From contig NADL03000701.1 of the NCBI GenBank assembly GCA_002205965.3, positions 744,001-808,000 of the forward strand: 64,000 nucleotides of DNA, written 5' to 3'. Positions within the stretch are counted from its first letter, which is position 1, and each line of letters opens with the position of its first letter. Both the position numbers and the translations under genes were made by a program. The stretch is from Kappaphycus alvarezii. Taxonomy: Eukaryota; Rhodophyta; Florideophyceae; Gigartinales; Solieriaceae. This document shows, in pieces, positions 10,629 through 21,313 of this stretch. The notes below the pieces were generated by a model. It searched no databases. It saw only the letters and a list, made by a program, of their open reading frames with translations, and was not told the DNA's origin.

Positions 10629-11438
10629 AACCGCAAAAATTCAAAGGCAAGAACAAAACTTTGCGAGCAAATGATGCGCTAGCCGCAAAATACGATCTAC
10701 ACACGGATTGGCGTGAATACGATGTTGAACCCGCGCAAGGAGGATGTCGCCATCGAATGGCATACGCACATTGGAGAAATCGTTGCAAGGGCAAGCTGCA
10801 ACAAGCAAGCAAGATGGGGGAGGAATAAACTTTAAAATTTGTCATTGGCAAATATATTATTGCACAGCAATGTAAAAAGTGAATTCACAATCGAACACTG
10901 CTGGACAGAACTAGTGTATGCACTAGAGCAACAAGGGTACTACAATATTACTGTAGTGCTTACACATTTTGCATTTCTAAAGCAAGTACAAAATTCAGCT
11001 ATTTGTAAGATGAGAGTTGCATTACAGCAAACTGAAATAGGTGCACATCTGTAGCAATGCGTCGAGGATATTTTTGAGTTGTCATCTGTTGTAAATGTCC
11101 TGTGTGACACTCCATTCCCACGTCCATCCTTCTCCTCGGTTAATTTCCAGCCAACTCTTGCCCCTAGACGACTTTAAAAACCCCTTTTGTCTTGGCCAAC
11201 TGCCAGTATCTATCCCAGCGGCCTTACTCAACCATCTCTCCAGCACCTAAAAGCACAGAACATCAACACCCTCACTTTCCCTTGCTTCACACCGTTAGTT
11301 CTACTTTCTGCTCTTATCCCTAAGTGCAAACTTCCTTCACCGCTCAATCTATCCTTTCCGTGAAGAAAATCTCCGTCCTCTCTCTTTCCGTCCCATCCGT
11401 CCCAGTTCTCCTCTCTTCATCTATTCCCTCAAAAAAGT

Positions 11439-12140
11439 ATGGTATTCGGTCGCAAAAAGGAAGCCGCTGCCCCCCCGCCTCCCCCTCCTCCACAGCGCAG
11501 CGCCCGTCAAGTCGCTCGCGATCAAACTCGTCAAAATGATCGTCAAATAGGCAGGGTCCAGCGTGAAATGGCAAGAGAGCGCATCCGTCTGGAGAATGAG
11601 GAGAAGAAAATTATGAATCAAATGAAAGCGTTGGGCAAACAAGGTCGCATGAATGAAGCTCGTATGCTTGCCAAGAACCTTGTCCAGGTTCGTAACGCTA
11701 AAGATCGTACCTATCAGGCTAGTGTACAGGCTGGTGCTATTGGAAATCAAGCTCGTATGGCCCAAACTGAAGCCGCTATGATGAATGTTATGGGCACCAC
11801 TGCACAGGTTATGAAGAATGCAAATGGCATGATGGATCCCGAGAGCAGACAATGAAGATGTTACAGGAGTATGACATGCAATCGGAGAAGATGAAGTTGC
11901 AGCAGGAAATGACTGATGAAGTTTTGGATTCCACTCTGGGTGGCGCAGAGTTTGATGATGAAACTGATGATGTCTTGAATTCCGTCTTGGATGAGATTGG
12001 TTTGGAGGTTTCCAGTAAAAATGGGCGCCGCTCCGAAGATCCAGCCCGCTGCCTTACCCGAACAGGAGCGCCTGCAGGCTGCTGATGATGAGGAGCTGCG
12101 GAATAGGATTGCAAAGTTGGGAGGTACCGGTCAGATGTGA
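11439..12140 (+). CDS. CHMP2: ESCRT-III subunit, CHMP2/Vps2 (CHMP2B-like), with two compensating frameshifts
   Basis: About 233 aa against 213 for human CHMP2B. Vps2/CHMP2 proteins help build the ESCRT-III filament that cuts membranes at endosomes and during cytokinesis and recruit the ATPase Vps4. After MVFGRKKE and a poly-proline stretch, the basic helical core runs in one frame (ERIRLENEEKKI, MAKNLVQ-type helix, MGTTAQVMKNAN, MMDPES). From about 11852 the frame moves by one base (EKMKLQQEMTDEVLDS, then VLNSVLDEIGLEVSSK). It returns to the first frame at an A5 run (12017-12021). The end, DDEELRNRIAKLGG, resembles the MIM1 motif that binds Vps4. Losing one base and regaining one suggests sequence error, or less likely a recent pseudogene. 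Confidence 0.8.
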
Positions 12141-12781
12141 TCCACATCAGTAAGCCCACGACCTTGCCAGTCTTCTTTTGATGTTGCTTCCTTCCCATCT
12201 CACGCCTCTCATCTTTCTGTACATATCACTGCCTTGCCCAATCACCTCTTTGCTAGCTAGTATGGATGAGGGAGGGTGTAGGTGGGTCTGTAATGAATCA
12301 AGTAGGTGATCTTGATGTTAATCTCTCCAAGGCTCCACCGTGTCGCGGCCAATGGCCGGATCCATCATAGTCACAAGTCCGTTCACAGAGATGCTCAGTG
12401 AATCCAACAGCTCTGCTTTGCTCCTTTTTCATTGTTTCTTGTCCTCGCAAGCCATGGCCCGACGCGGTCATCGCTTTTGTATTCGAATTGCATGAATGGT
12501 GCTGTGAAGAGATCTCCAAAGTCTCAGAGAGGGGCTAGTGACAGGATCCAGGACGTTGCCGGGGTTTCGCTTAGAATTTACCATCGAGCGAGCGCATAAG
12601 TAGAAAAACCAGTGTTCTTAGTATGGTTGCAATAAACTTTGAAGATGAACGCAAAGACATCTTTCAGGTTTATCTACAGCAGGTGCTAGCATTTGGTCCG
12701 CACCAACGCCATCTCGATTTCCAAGACAAACAATCACCAAGTCATCCAAGCTAAAACACGCTCGAAGATAGAACTTGCTCG
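12141..12781. other. Convergent intergenic region
   Basis: The 3' ends of the CHMP2 gene and the ABC-class ATPase gene face each other across 641 bp. I see no coding signal and no structured repeat. Confidence 0.5.
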
Positions 12782-14818
12782 TTAGTGTGCAATCTGAATG
12801 CCTCGGACTCTATTCAGAGCTGCCTGCACTTCGACCGCTCTCGGCCTCGCCAAGTTCCCAACACGCTCCCCTCTTCGACTAAATCCGTCACACCCGTTAT
12901 CATCAACTTCCTTCATAATCTTTCTGACACACTCAGTAACCCCCAGGCCCTCCAGTTCTTGCATACCCCCCATCGTTTCAAGAGCCGCTGCTATGGCCCT
13001 CGTCTGGCTAGTCTCAACGATTTGGCTTACTGCCGATAAATCTACTTCTCCAGCTCCAAACTCAATCGTGCCCTTCACCTTTGCCATGCTTCTCCCTCGA
13101 CCCCCACTATTCGCCCGCCTCAGAGAATCCCGCGTAAACTTCCGCGGCCTCCTTTTCTTGAACACTCCCCCGCTCAGATCACGTGGTTGTCGCTTCGGGA
13201 ATCTCTGCGCAATGCCCTTTGCCTGCTCCGTCACCTCCTTCGGCACATAACAATCCATCATCACCACCATGTCGCTCACCTCAAAGTAGTCCCCAGCACC
13301 ACCCACCACAAGAATCGAGCTCACTCCCTCCTCTTCGTATAGACTTCGAATTCTGTCAATCATCGGGGTGATGGGTTCTTTCGCATCTGGTACTAACATT
13401 TTCATTCTTTCATCACGCATCATAAAATTTGTTGCTGCCAGATCTTCATCCGTCAACAGAACCTTTGCTCCAGCCTCCAGGGCCTCCACAATATTCGCTG
13501 CTTGCGAGGTGGATCCAGATGCGTCTGGGGTTGAAAAACAGTGGGTCTTCTTTTGAAATGGCAAATTGTTAATGAACGGAGTAATGTCAACCCCAGTTAC
13601 ACTCCTCCCATCCTCTGCACGTATTGACATTGCACTTGAGTCTACGCTCACAAACTCCCTGCCATCCCCTGGAATGTGGTTGTAGACACCAACCTCTAAC
13701 GCAGCCAACAAGGTGCTCTTTCCATGAAATCCGCCACCAACAATCAACGAAATTCCCGGGCGAATGGCCATTCCCCGGATCCTCCTGCCCGTTTTCAACT
13801 TGACCTCCACTGCCAAACTCTGCGGACTCTTAAACTTGACGACAGCATCACCCGTCATGGGCTCATCTTCGGCGCCGCTCTTCCTCGGCAAAATTGCACC
13901 ATCCGCCACAAAGCCAATCAGACCCATCTCAGACAACACTCTCTCCCTCAAGTCCTCCTGCTCCTCCACACAAACGACATGAGCTCTCAACTGGGCGACA
14001 TCAGAGGGATCTCGGAATAAAACCCTGCTAACAACTTGAACGAGTTTGTTAGTCAACAACTGGGCGGCCTGCTTCCCTTCAATGGACCTCCCTCTAGCCG
14101 GCAAGTTGACAGTGAACCTCAACTCGATGCAGTCGTCGAAAACCACACAACTTGTCCTCTCCAGCACATGCTGACTGGGCTTATCAACATTCATATCGCC
14201 GCCCTTTGGTCCCGACCAGCCTCCTCCTCCCCTCCCCACATCCATGCGTTCGTGATGAATAGCCTGCCAAAACTTTCTTGTCAGAAAATCAGAAAACGCA
14301 ACCCGCCTAATCTTGCTCTCATAAAGATCAGCCTCAAACCGAGCGTTCGCCAAAGACACGCGGACTCTCGCTCGCGACTGCGGCGCATACGGATCGGACT
14401 GGACACGATCAAAATACAGAAACACACCATCCATCAACTCCCACTCGCCCACCAAATCCTTGTATCTCGGGTATGGGGCATGATCAGCGAGGAGCAAAAA
14501 GTCGGCCAATTCTTGCAGGCCACCCCGGCGCGAAAATGACGTCGGGTCCGAGGGGTTGTTTCCCCCAAACGAGTGGAGAGATGCTGGTGTGGATGGGGAG
14601 TGTGAACCGGCCGCGGAGGAGCCGCGACCGCGTCCGCGGCCGCGACCACGACCATACTTGTTTGCAAAGTAGGCGCCGCGGCCGCGACCGCTGCCAGTGG
14701 ATGCGCCGCGGTTGCTGGTGCCGCGGGAATAGGGGGACATGGCAAGGTGTGAAAAGGGGGGGAGGAGGCTTGGGAAGACTGAGGCGTGGATCAAGGCGAT
14801 TCGGCGGCAGTAATTCAT
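12782..14818 (-). CDS. ABC-class ATPase of the COG3044/MRB1590 type with an RGG-rich N-terminus
   Basis: 678 aa, uninterrupted. The first ATG is at 14818; a second (14740, MSPYSRG) would remove 26 residues and may be the true start. Residues about 30-70 are an RG/GR tract typical of RNA-binding tails. The ATPase core has Walker A GGGFHGKST at about 360-368, a signature-like DASGSTSQAANI at about 430, Walker B KVLLTDEDLAATNF at about 450-463 and a late SSILVVGGAGDYFEVSD. This arrangement is that of the predicted ABC-class ATPases (COG3044), which include trypanosome MRB1590, an RNA-associated protein. An RNA-linked role here is inferred. It is divergent from the zinc-finger gene, with the motif-rich spacer 14819-15304 between them. 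Confidence 0.8.
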   Translation of the reverse strand: MNYCRRIALIHASVFPSLLPPFSHLAMSPYSRGTSNRGASTGSGRGRGAYFANKYGRGRGRGRGRGSSAAGSHSPSTPASLHSFGGNNPSDPTSFSRRGGLQELADFLLLADHAPYPRYKDLVGEWELMDGVFLYFDRVQSDPYAPQSRARVRVSLANARFEADLYESKIRRVAFSDFLTRKFWQAIHHERMDVGRGGGGWSGPKGGDMNVDKPSQHVLERTSCVVFDDCIELRFTVNLPARGRSIEGKQAAQLLTNKLVQVVSRVLFRDPSDVAQLRAHVVCVEEQEDLRERVLSEMGLIGFVADGAILPRKSGAEDEPMTGDAVVKFKSPQSLAVEVKLKTGRRIRGMAIRPGISLIVGGGFHGKSTLLAALEVGVYNHIPGDGREFVSVDSSAMSIRAEDGRSVTGVDITPFINNLPFQKKTHCFSTPDASGSTSQAANIVEALEAGAKVLLTDEDLAATNFMMRDERMKMLVPDAKEPITPMIDRIRSLYEEEGVSSILVVGGAGDYFEVSDMVVMMDCYVPKEVTEQAKGIAQRFPKRQPRDLSGGVFKKRRPRKFTRDSLRRANSGGRGRSMAKVKGTIEFGAGEVDLSAVSQIVETSQTRAIAAALETMGGMQELEGLGVTECVRKIMKEVDDNGCDGFSRRGERVGNLARPRAVEVQAALNRVRGIQIAH

Positions 14819-15304
14819 TGGAGGAGGTGGGAAAGTCGTGGAACATTGCGCCTTTGGCTCAAAAGTTGATATGAACCAGTCACACTATTGTACTGTAATA
14901 CAGTACAGATCAGATCGACGTCGAGATTAGGTACGGTACAATAGTACTGTACAGGACTGTATTCCACAGTCAGAAAAGTCGATCACTTTATTCACTCTGC
15001 TGTACTGTAAGAGTATTTGGCGATAAATGCTTACAGTAGACACTTGGCGTGATACTGTAATTATCCAGCGGTGATTGGTGACCAGGCTAATAAAACACGC
15101 CTTTTTTTGGTCTTAAAGATCTGTGGCATTATTCATATTTTTAAATGAAAATTTAGACAATGGCGTAGCACACTTCAATACAGTACAGTATCCATCCTTT
15201 CCGGGCAAATCGACCTTTTTTTGTGTCGAATCTCTCCTCAACCAAGAACCCTCTCTCAGGAGCAGAGCGTCTTCCGCCTTCCCGCGTCCATCCAACCTTT
15301 CACC
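14819..15304. promoter_or_regulatory. Divergent promoter with clustered GTACTGTA/TACAGTAC motifs
   Basis: GTACTGTA-a-TACAGTAC at 14890-14906 is an inverted repeat with 8-bp arms and a 1-nt spacer. Further copies follow: GTACGGTAC at 14931-14939, GTACTGTAC at 14944-14952, tgtactgta near 15000, tacagta near 15032, tactgta near 15053 and tacagtacagta near 15179. They lie between the starts of two divergent genes. Function as a cis-element is inferred from the density and position. Confidence 0.5.
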
Positions 15305-17590
15305 ATGGCCACCTCCGCTCCGTCCGGCGCTTCCCATGCGGCCGACACTACCGCTCCCACCAAAGTCCATCGCTGTCAAGTGGAGGGCTGCGAGAAAACC
15401 TTTTCTCGCAAGTCGAATCTCAAAGCCCACATGCGCTTGCACACCGGCGAAAAACCCTATTCATGCCCCGATTGTGGGAAAAAGTTCAAGTGGAAATCAT
15501 GCATGGCTAGTCATGAACGCGTCCATAGCCGTCGTCTCGACCATCCGTTATCCGCAGCCGCCGTGGCTGGACAGCAGGCCGCAAAGCAGCAAATGAAAGA
15601 AAAGGCTTTGCTTGAGGAGCGAAAGACAGAACAGCATCGCGTGCGTCGTGGTTATGGTAATGCAGGTACTGGTATGGCGGGTATGCAAGAGTATGGAAGT
15701 GTTATGCATAGTATCACCACCGGGGAAACTACAGAGGCCTTTGTTCGGCAATTGCAGTTGCAGCAAATGCAAGTAGAGGCCCAGCGAAGAGAGCAAAGAC
15801 AGAGAGAAGAAGCAAAGAGAAAGGCAGAGGAGGAGGAGAGGGAAAGAAGGGCAAATGTCGTCTTGGATGAGCAACGGGAGCACCAACAGAAAAGACAACA
15901 ACAGCAAGCCCTCCAAAATCAACACGCAATGCGACATCACCAAGCAATGCGTCAACACCACACCCTCCACCATCGCCAATCCGTCCAACCCGCCGAGCCC
16001 CACCCGCCCACCTCCCCCACGACAACCCCGCATCAAATCACCAACCATCACCACAGCAATACCCCACTGCCTCTCACCAAAACGGCACCCTAGACCTTGA
16101 AGAACCCGCCTACTCTCGAGACGCCCAATGGACCACCACGTATGACAACCCCGTCGCTCCTGCTGCCATCGCGCTACACCACCACTACGTACCTCCTACC
16201 ACACCGCAACATGTCCCCACCGCCCCGCTTGGAAATGGTCACCTACCGCATACTGTGCGTCCATCACCGCATCCGCATGTTGATCCCATCGTTCAACAGG
16301 ACACCTTTTCCGATCTTGACGCCTCAACACGCGACCGTTTGCCGCATCCCAATGGACAGCTTGGGAATTCTGCACATGCGTTCCAGCGACCTTCGCATGC
16401 TGGTCAACTGGCTGAGGAGAATATGCATCGTCAGGATGGAGGGCAGCCGTTAAGTCACTTGTTTTTGCGGAGAAAGGATGCCCAGGGGACTGAGGATGTG
16501 CAAGGGAATGGGTCAGTGGTCCCTGTCTTGACTAAGGAAACCCATGATTTGAAGGTGAAGGAGGAGCAGGGGGAGCAGCTGGGTCTTTCGGAAAAGGCAC
16601 AGAGGCTTAGTTTGTTGGATTACTTTCATACCGCAACGCTTGCTTCGCCGGAGGGTAACGCTGATGTACCGGTGGGGAGGCAAATTTCTACGGAGATGCC
16701 TGATGTCGACGAGGTTAATCATGATAATGTTGGGAATGAAGAAAGATGAAGATGATGATGACGATGATGAAGAGGAGGACGATGATTACTATGATGACGT
16801 AAATGAGGAGGAGAAAAGAGGGGCTGGTCTCGAACGTCGCAAAATTGGCGGACAGCTCAGTCGAGAATCACGGGGTGTATCAGTTTTTGGTGCAGGTCAT
16901 GGAAAAGCTGACTCTCTCACTCCAAGATTATCGAGTGGCAATCTGGATCTGTTTGCGAGAAAGGATGATAATAATCCCAATCAGTCGAACGCCTCGCTGA
17001 TGGATCTGTTCTCCAAAAGGGATGGCGGCGCCCCAAACGCATCGAACGCTTCATTTGGATCTGGAATGGACTTTACGGTTGCAATGGGGTTAACGGTCAG
17101 CTCTGGGGTTCTGAAATTACAAAGCGAGGATGCAGATTTGTTGCCCCTGTATTTCAATTCGTCCGGAAAGAGGGCGAGGTCCCGTTCCGACAGCGGAAGA
17201 AAGTCTAGTGACTCGAAACTGTTTAGTGACGGAGTCTCTGAGCTTGGGCAGCCGTACTACACACCGGACCCGGTCGCCGCGCTAAACCGCTTTTCTTCGG
17301 GAGGCTTGAAGTACAACGGACGTTGGTCAGGGAATATGAGCGATATTTTGAATGCGGGGGGCGTGGAACGATCCGGGTCTGGTTCAGCACTAATGTCACT
17401 CATGCTGCCTGAATTAGGCGGGCCACGAGGATCTTTTGGCACTAGCGTATCCCCACTTGGAATGACGCTTACCACACCATGTGCCTCTCCTCGGATCTGT
17501 GCTTCCCCTCGGACAGGTGTTGCTTACTCGCAACGAGGGTTCTTCTCACCACGGGGTTCTATGAATATGAGCACGGATAAAGTTGGTTAG
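15305..17590 (+). CDS. C2H2 zinc-finger protein (two fingers), with two compensating frameshifts
   Basis: About 761 aa. The open frame begins upstream with a non-ATG codon; the first ATG is 15305. Two classical fingers lie at residues 24-46 (C-x4-C-x12-H-x3-H) and 54-74 (C-x2-C-x12-H-x3-H), joined by a TGEKPY linker, so DNA binding is expected. A Gln/Glu/Arg-rich coiled-coil region (about 160-230) and a His/Gln/Pro-rich region follow. The frame shifts by one base near 15975-16020 (C-rich), continues sensibly from about 16000 to 16749, then returns at gaaaga (16742-16744) into an acidic Asp/Glu run and a Ser/Asn-rich C-terminus with SPR motifs. The N-terminal fingers are certain. Joining the three segments is inferred from compensating shifts and similar composition. 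Confidence 0.72.
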
Positions 17591-17799
17591 GAATCAAGGT
17601 TATGTACATGAGCAGCTGAATCAAGCCACTTCATTTTGTTCTTGACGACACCCCGTATTTGTATCAATTGTTGTAGGATCTGAGCTTAAACGGGTGCCGA
17701 GACCCCTGCCGCAAATCCATCGATTCGTAAAGGAGAATTGCTGACGGCGACTTGTTTCTGCAAAAAGCAAGGTTACGCATGTTAACAGCCGTAGTCAGG
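17591..17799. other. Short convergent spacer
   Basis: 209 bp between two facing 3' ends. It should contain both polyadenylation regions; no clear AATAAA was picked out. Confidence 0.4.
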
Positions 17800-19418
17800 C
17801 TATCTTGCACTCTTGTCATATTCAGCGGCAAGTAATTTCTTCTCTTCAGCGTCCCGTTGCGACACTCCCGTTACCCGGGGACTCCCCTCAGAAAACGCGA
17901 CTTGGTGTAGTCTTGTTAGCGACCACTGCGGTATTGGAAGGCCGGTTCCAGGACCTGTGGAGGTTAGGAAAGCAAACAGATTCTTCCAGGGGCCCATGTC
18001 AAAAGGGTTGCCCGTGCGCTTTTCCCGTATCGCGGTGAGGTATTCATAGGTTGTCTGGCCTCGCAAGACCAGTCTTATGTGAGTTGCTAAAAGCATAACG
18101 CAGAACAGGGACACGCAAAAGTGCACGAGAATGAGCAAGCAAACGAGTGGCCTGTCCACCACTACATTACCCAAAGTCTTCAATTCGGTGCTTTTCAGCA
18201 ACCCCGATACCATGGAGTAGATGAACACCCCACTCGATGAATGCAGTGCTAGCTACTAGTAATAGTAACGACTTGTGCGTATTCAAGCCCACCGTATTGT
18301 TGACCCACGGACACTCATGATCAAACAGCCTCACACAGCAATCCCTCTCCCTCGAATGCTTTGACCGATGGGGCCTTACCGCCAAGCATGTATAGCAGTA
18401 GGTAGTCGGCCCCATTGAATTCTCCGAAGTGCCAGTTTCAATCCGGCGCTCCAATTCGTTGACAAAATCACGGACGGTGCCCTTTGGTACATCCCCAGGA
18501 TCGCCAAAGGTGGCCTTTAAATGATTGGCGATGCTCAAGGGCGCAAGCAAACACGCAACTAAGCGCCACTGGGCGCTCATAATTAATCCCCATCTCGATC
18601 CATTTTGCCAAGGTGGCTATCAGAACAACCCAATAAAACATGACTAGGCCATATTTTCTCCAAGTGAGCCTCCTGCCGACCGGCCACTTCCTGTTCCACT
18701 CTCCACTCTCCCACATGCTCAAGAGTGTCTTTATCCTGCCATCAGCCATTTCCAAAACCCCTTTCCCTTGGCCATTTCTCTTCCTGAAGTCTGCGCCTCC
18801 CCTCAACAAGGCCTCAACAACCGCTACATGTTCTCCAAGCACGGCACGATGTAATGGAGTCATGCCTTCTCCATCAACATTATCAACCTGCATCTCACAT
18901 ACCTTAATCAAGTAAACTACTACATTGACATGACCGTAATAAGCAGCCCACTCCATTAGACCGTGTCCTTCGGTATCAAGAATTTCAAGGATTTTTCTTC
19001 CCTCCAACTTGACCAAGATATGAATGACATCGACCCTTCCATAATGCACTGCATGTGTGACGGCACTATAGCCTTTGCCATCCACGACACGGCAATCTGC
19101 TCCTAAATCCAATAGTTTAAGCACGGTAGTTAGTCGACCATCGACACAGGCCCAATGCAATGGAGTTTGATCACGTTGCGCTTGTGAAATGGCGCGAACA
19201 TCGACGGGACGATGGGTATTGATGCAAGATGCTACGTGATAGAACATGTCAATGTTGTCAGACATTGCAGCCCAATGCAAAGCAGTATGTCCATCTTTGT
19301 CGCGGGGCCACGGTTGAGTTGGAGAGAGTCGAGACAGGTGCAACGAGGCGTTGGTAACGTCACCGGCACGTATGGAGGAAAAAAGATTGGGTGGTGGTGG
19401 AGGCCGAGGGTGTGTCAT
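17800..19418 (-). CDS. Ankyrin-repeat DHHC-family S-acyltransferase with a DHEC active site; two frameshifts
   Basis: About 538 aa, in the layout of Akr1/ZDHHC17 enzymes that attach palmitate to cysteines on Golgi or endosomal membranes. Residues about 35-230 hold five or six ankyrin repeats (DGHTALHWAA, DQTPLHWACVDG, EGMTPLHRAVLGEH). Hydrophobic segments follow (YGLVMFYWVVLIATL). The cysteine-rich domain has CYTC, RPHRSKHS and FDHECPWVNNTVG: the signature reads DHEC, and HS replaces the usual HC. Two more membrane segments, the TTxE motif (TTYEYL) and NPFDMGPWKN follow. The frame shifts once near 18500-18540 and once at the C-run about 18228-18231, each by one base. Akr1-type enzymes with DHYC are active, so DHEC may be too, but this is untested. 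Confidence 0.8.
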
Positions 19419-20356
19419 GACTTTGATGTGAGCGCAAGAGGGTTTGTGGAGAGGGCGTTGATGCCGTGTGGCCGTGGACTTGGAATTGGTGGCTGCCGTA
19501 CGGTAGTTTAAAATGTTTTAAAAGTAGGTAAAAATTGCGTCGTTCGACATTGACGTCAGAGTGTTTGAGTTGATTGGTAAAGGGACAAAGGGAGGGTTAA
19601 TGTGCCAGCAGGGAGGGCTTACTACTTGTACTACAGACATTGTCTCAGAAAGGCTGTATAATTTGGCAGCAATGCTTCCTTGAGTTTTTCCAGAACACTA
19701 AAATTGGTGTACATTTCACAGCCATGAATTCATAATATCCATTTGTCGAGTGGCGATCATACTCTACTCTTGTCAATGTACAGTAGTGTCCAGTACAGCT
19801 AATGCTTGATATTGTACATGTGTAACTGCTGTAATCACTGTCACTTTTCGATGATTGCGTGAATGGTCATGTAGAATTATAGCCCAAAAATGATGACACG
19901 TGTACCACGCAACAAAGTTGCCAGGGGAAGTGTACTGTATGCACTGCAAGCCAAGCTTAGAATGTCCGACACAACACTTACGGTACTGACCGTTGTGTCC
20001 GACAAGTTGGCTTCTGTAGATATACACCCTAATATGGAACACTGCAATAAAGTTATTTTATTGCAGTACTCAGACCACAGACGCAGCCAATAGTTCAGTA
20101 GTTAGTGCAAAGTTAGTGCAATTCTTTAGCTAGCTCCTCTCTCTAGTGCAACTCCTCTCTCAAATGCAACACCTCCCTTTAGTGTAATAATTTCGTCTAT
20201 CCCTTAGTGCATCTACCCGACAGAAACTATAGCCTAGAACTATTCTACCACTATACACAAACAACCCAGTCTAGCAAGTAACGGACAGACTGGGCATAAG
20301 CATCTACAGTACTGAACATCATCTCAACTACACCACCGCTTCTACCAACGTCCTCA
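19419..20356. other. Intergenic region with palindromic motifs, a hairpin and TAGTGCA repeats
   Basis: TACAGTA-type motifs occur at about 19786 and 19935. An 11-bp perfect hairpin lies at 20041-20067. A degenerate repeat (tagtgcaactcctctct and relatives, about five copies) fills about 20095-20215. No coding signal seen. Confidence 0.5.
20041..20067. terminator. Hairpin with AATAAA on each strand
   Basis: ACTGCAATAAA, a 5-nt loop, then TTTATTGCAGT: a perfect 11-bp stem. AATAAA is present on both strands, so it could act as a two-way polyadenylation element. It may also be chance or the end of a repeat. Confidence 0.3.
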
Positions 20357-21161
20357 ATGGACCGACATTCCGAAATATACGTCCTGGAAGACGTATCAAA
20401 GTGTAATATGCAAAATGCTGCCAGCCAACACTTGATCAGACTTGACATACCACATTATGGTATGCAAAGCCTAGCCAGTGGACTGAAACGTGTATTGCAA
20501 TTGTTTTTTTTTGGAGGTATCGAAGCATTGACCGAGCCAAGGACCACCCTGGCCACTGTACCCGCCGAGTGGCTGGACGAAGAAGAACCCGCTTCTCGTC
20601 CGCTGACGCCACCGCCGGCTACCGAAGAAACTTTGAACGCACTCTCTGTACTCCCCGATTGCAAGGTCATCGCAGTCTTCCTCTTTAAGGGCCACTGCAC
20701 GCAACAACTCTATTACCACATCAAGATCCGCTATCAAATCCGCATCCCGCATCTCAAGATATGCTCGCACGCCTACATTGGCTGCAAGAACTGGAAACTA
20801 CCGCTGTCTGGAACGCATTGACAACAGGGAAAGCCATCATCGCTATCGCATCGCCAACGCACGCAGAGCTAAGTCCCGCAGTCGTCAGAGTACAAGAGTG
20901 CAACGCGTACATCCGCCCTCCTCACCACCCACCTCCACCCTCCAATTCAGATCTTCTCTCTGTAACAAACGTTCTCCTACCGCCCTCCTCTTCCACGACC
21001 AGTCTACAACCGAGCTTCACCGCAACACCTGCGTTTCGCGACGCATCCACCTTTGCCTGCTCTGTGACGAAACATTACAGTCCCCGCACGATTTTAAGCT
21101 CCATTTTAAAGGGAGAAAACACTTTACTGTAGTATATAGTCGTAGCAAAATTGAAGAATAG
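20357..21161 (+). pseudogene. Zinc-finger (U1/matrin-type) ORF next to retroelement C, frameshifted
   Basis: The frame opened by ATG 20357 reads to about 20660 (EPRTTLATVPAEWLDEEEP, TPPPATEETLNAL). It then continues in another frame to 21161, rich in Arg/Ser (RANARRAKSRSRQS). It ends with CLLCDETLQSPHDFKLHFKGRKH, a C-x2-C-x12-H-x5-H finger of the U1/matrin type. A T8 run at about 20505 and the frame change suggest decay or sequence error. It lies 150 bp upstream of a gag gene and may belong to the same element. Only the finger is recognised, so the role is unknown. Confidence 0.4.
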
Positions 21162-21313
21162 TGATTATTTCCCGTTGAAATATTTCCAGTTAAATTATAA
21201 TTGAAATATTTCACGCTAAAATTTTTATCACTATCTACTTTTGCTAAACTAATTACTTGGAATAAAGTACCTCAAATTGACTAAGTGCTTTAATTAAGTC
21301 ACCAGATTTTTTT

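Larger units (their letters stand above)
6842..11438. other. Gene-poor AT-rich spacer
   Basis: No convincing host gene in about 4.6 kb. It holds a minus-strand coding relic (7456-8228), a GT-rich minisatellite (about 10090-10385) and a 12-bp tandem repeat (10593-10628). About 11150-11438 is pyrimidine-rich, as expected for the promoter and 5'UTR of the following gene. Other open frames are short, AT-rich and unrelated to anything recognised. Confidence 0.5.

Noticed and set aside
10002-10636. Open frames of 152 and 183 codons on both strands
   Set aside because: They run through the GT-rich minisatellite and are low-complexity.
11845-12021. Short introns as the cause of the CHMP2 frame changes
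   Set aside because: No GT-AG pair removes the shifts while keeping the conserved residues. One-base changes at a homopolymer fit better.
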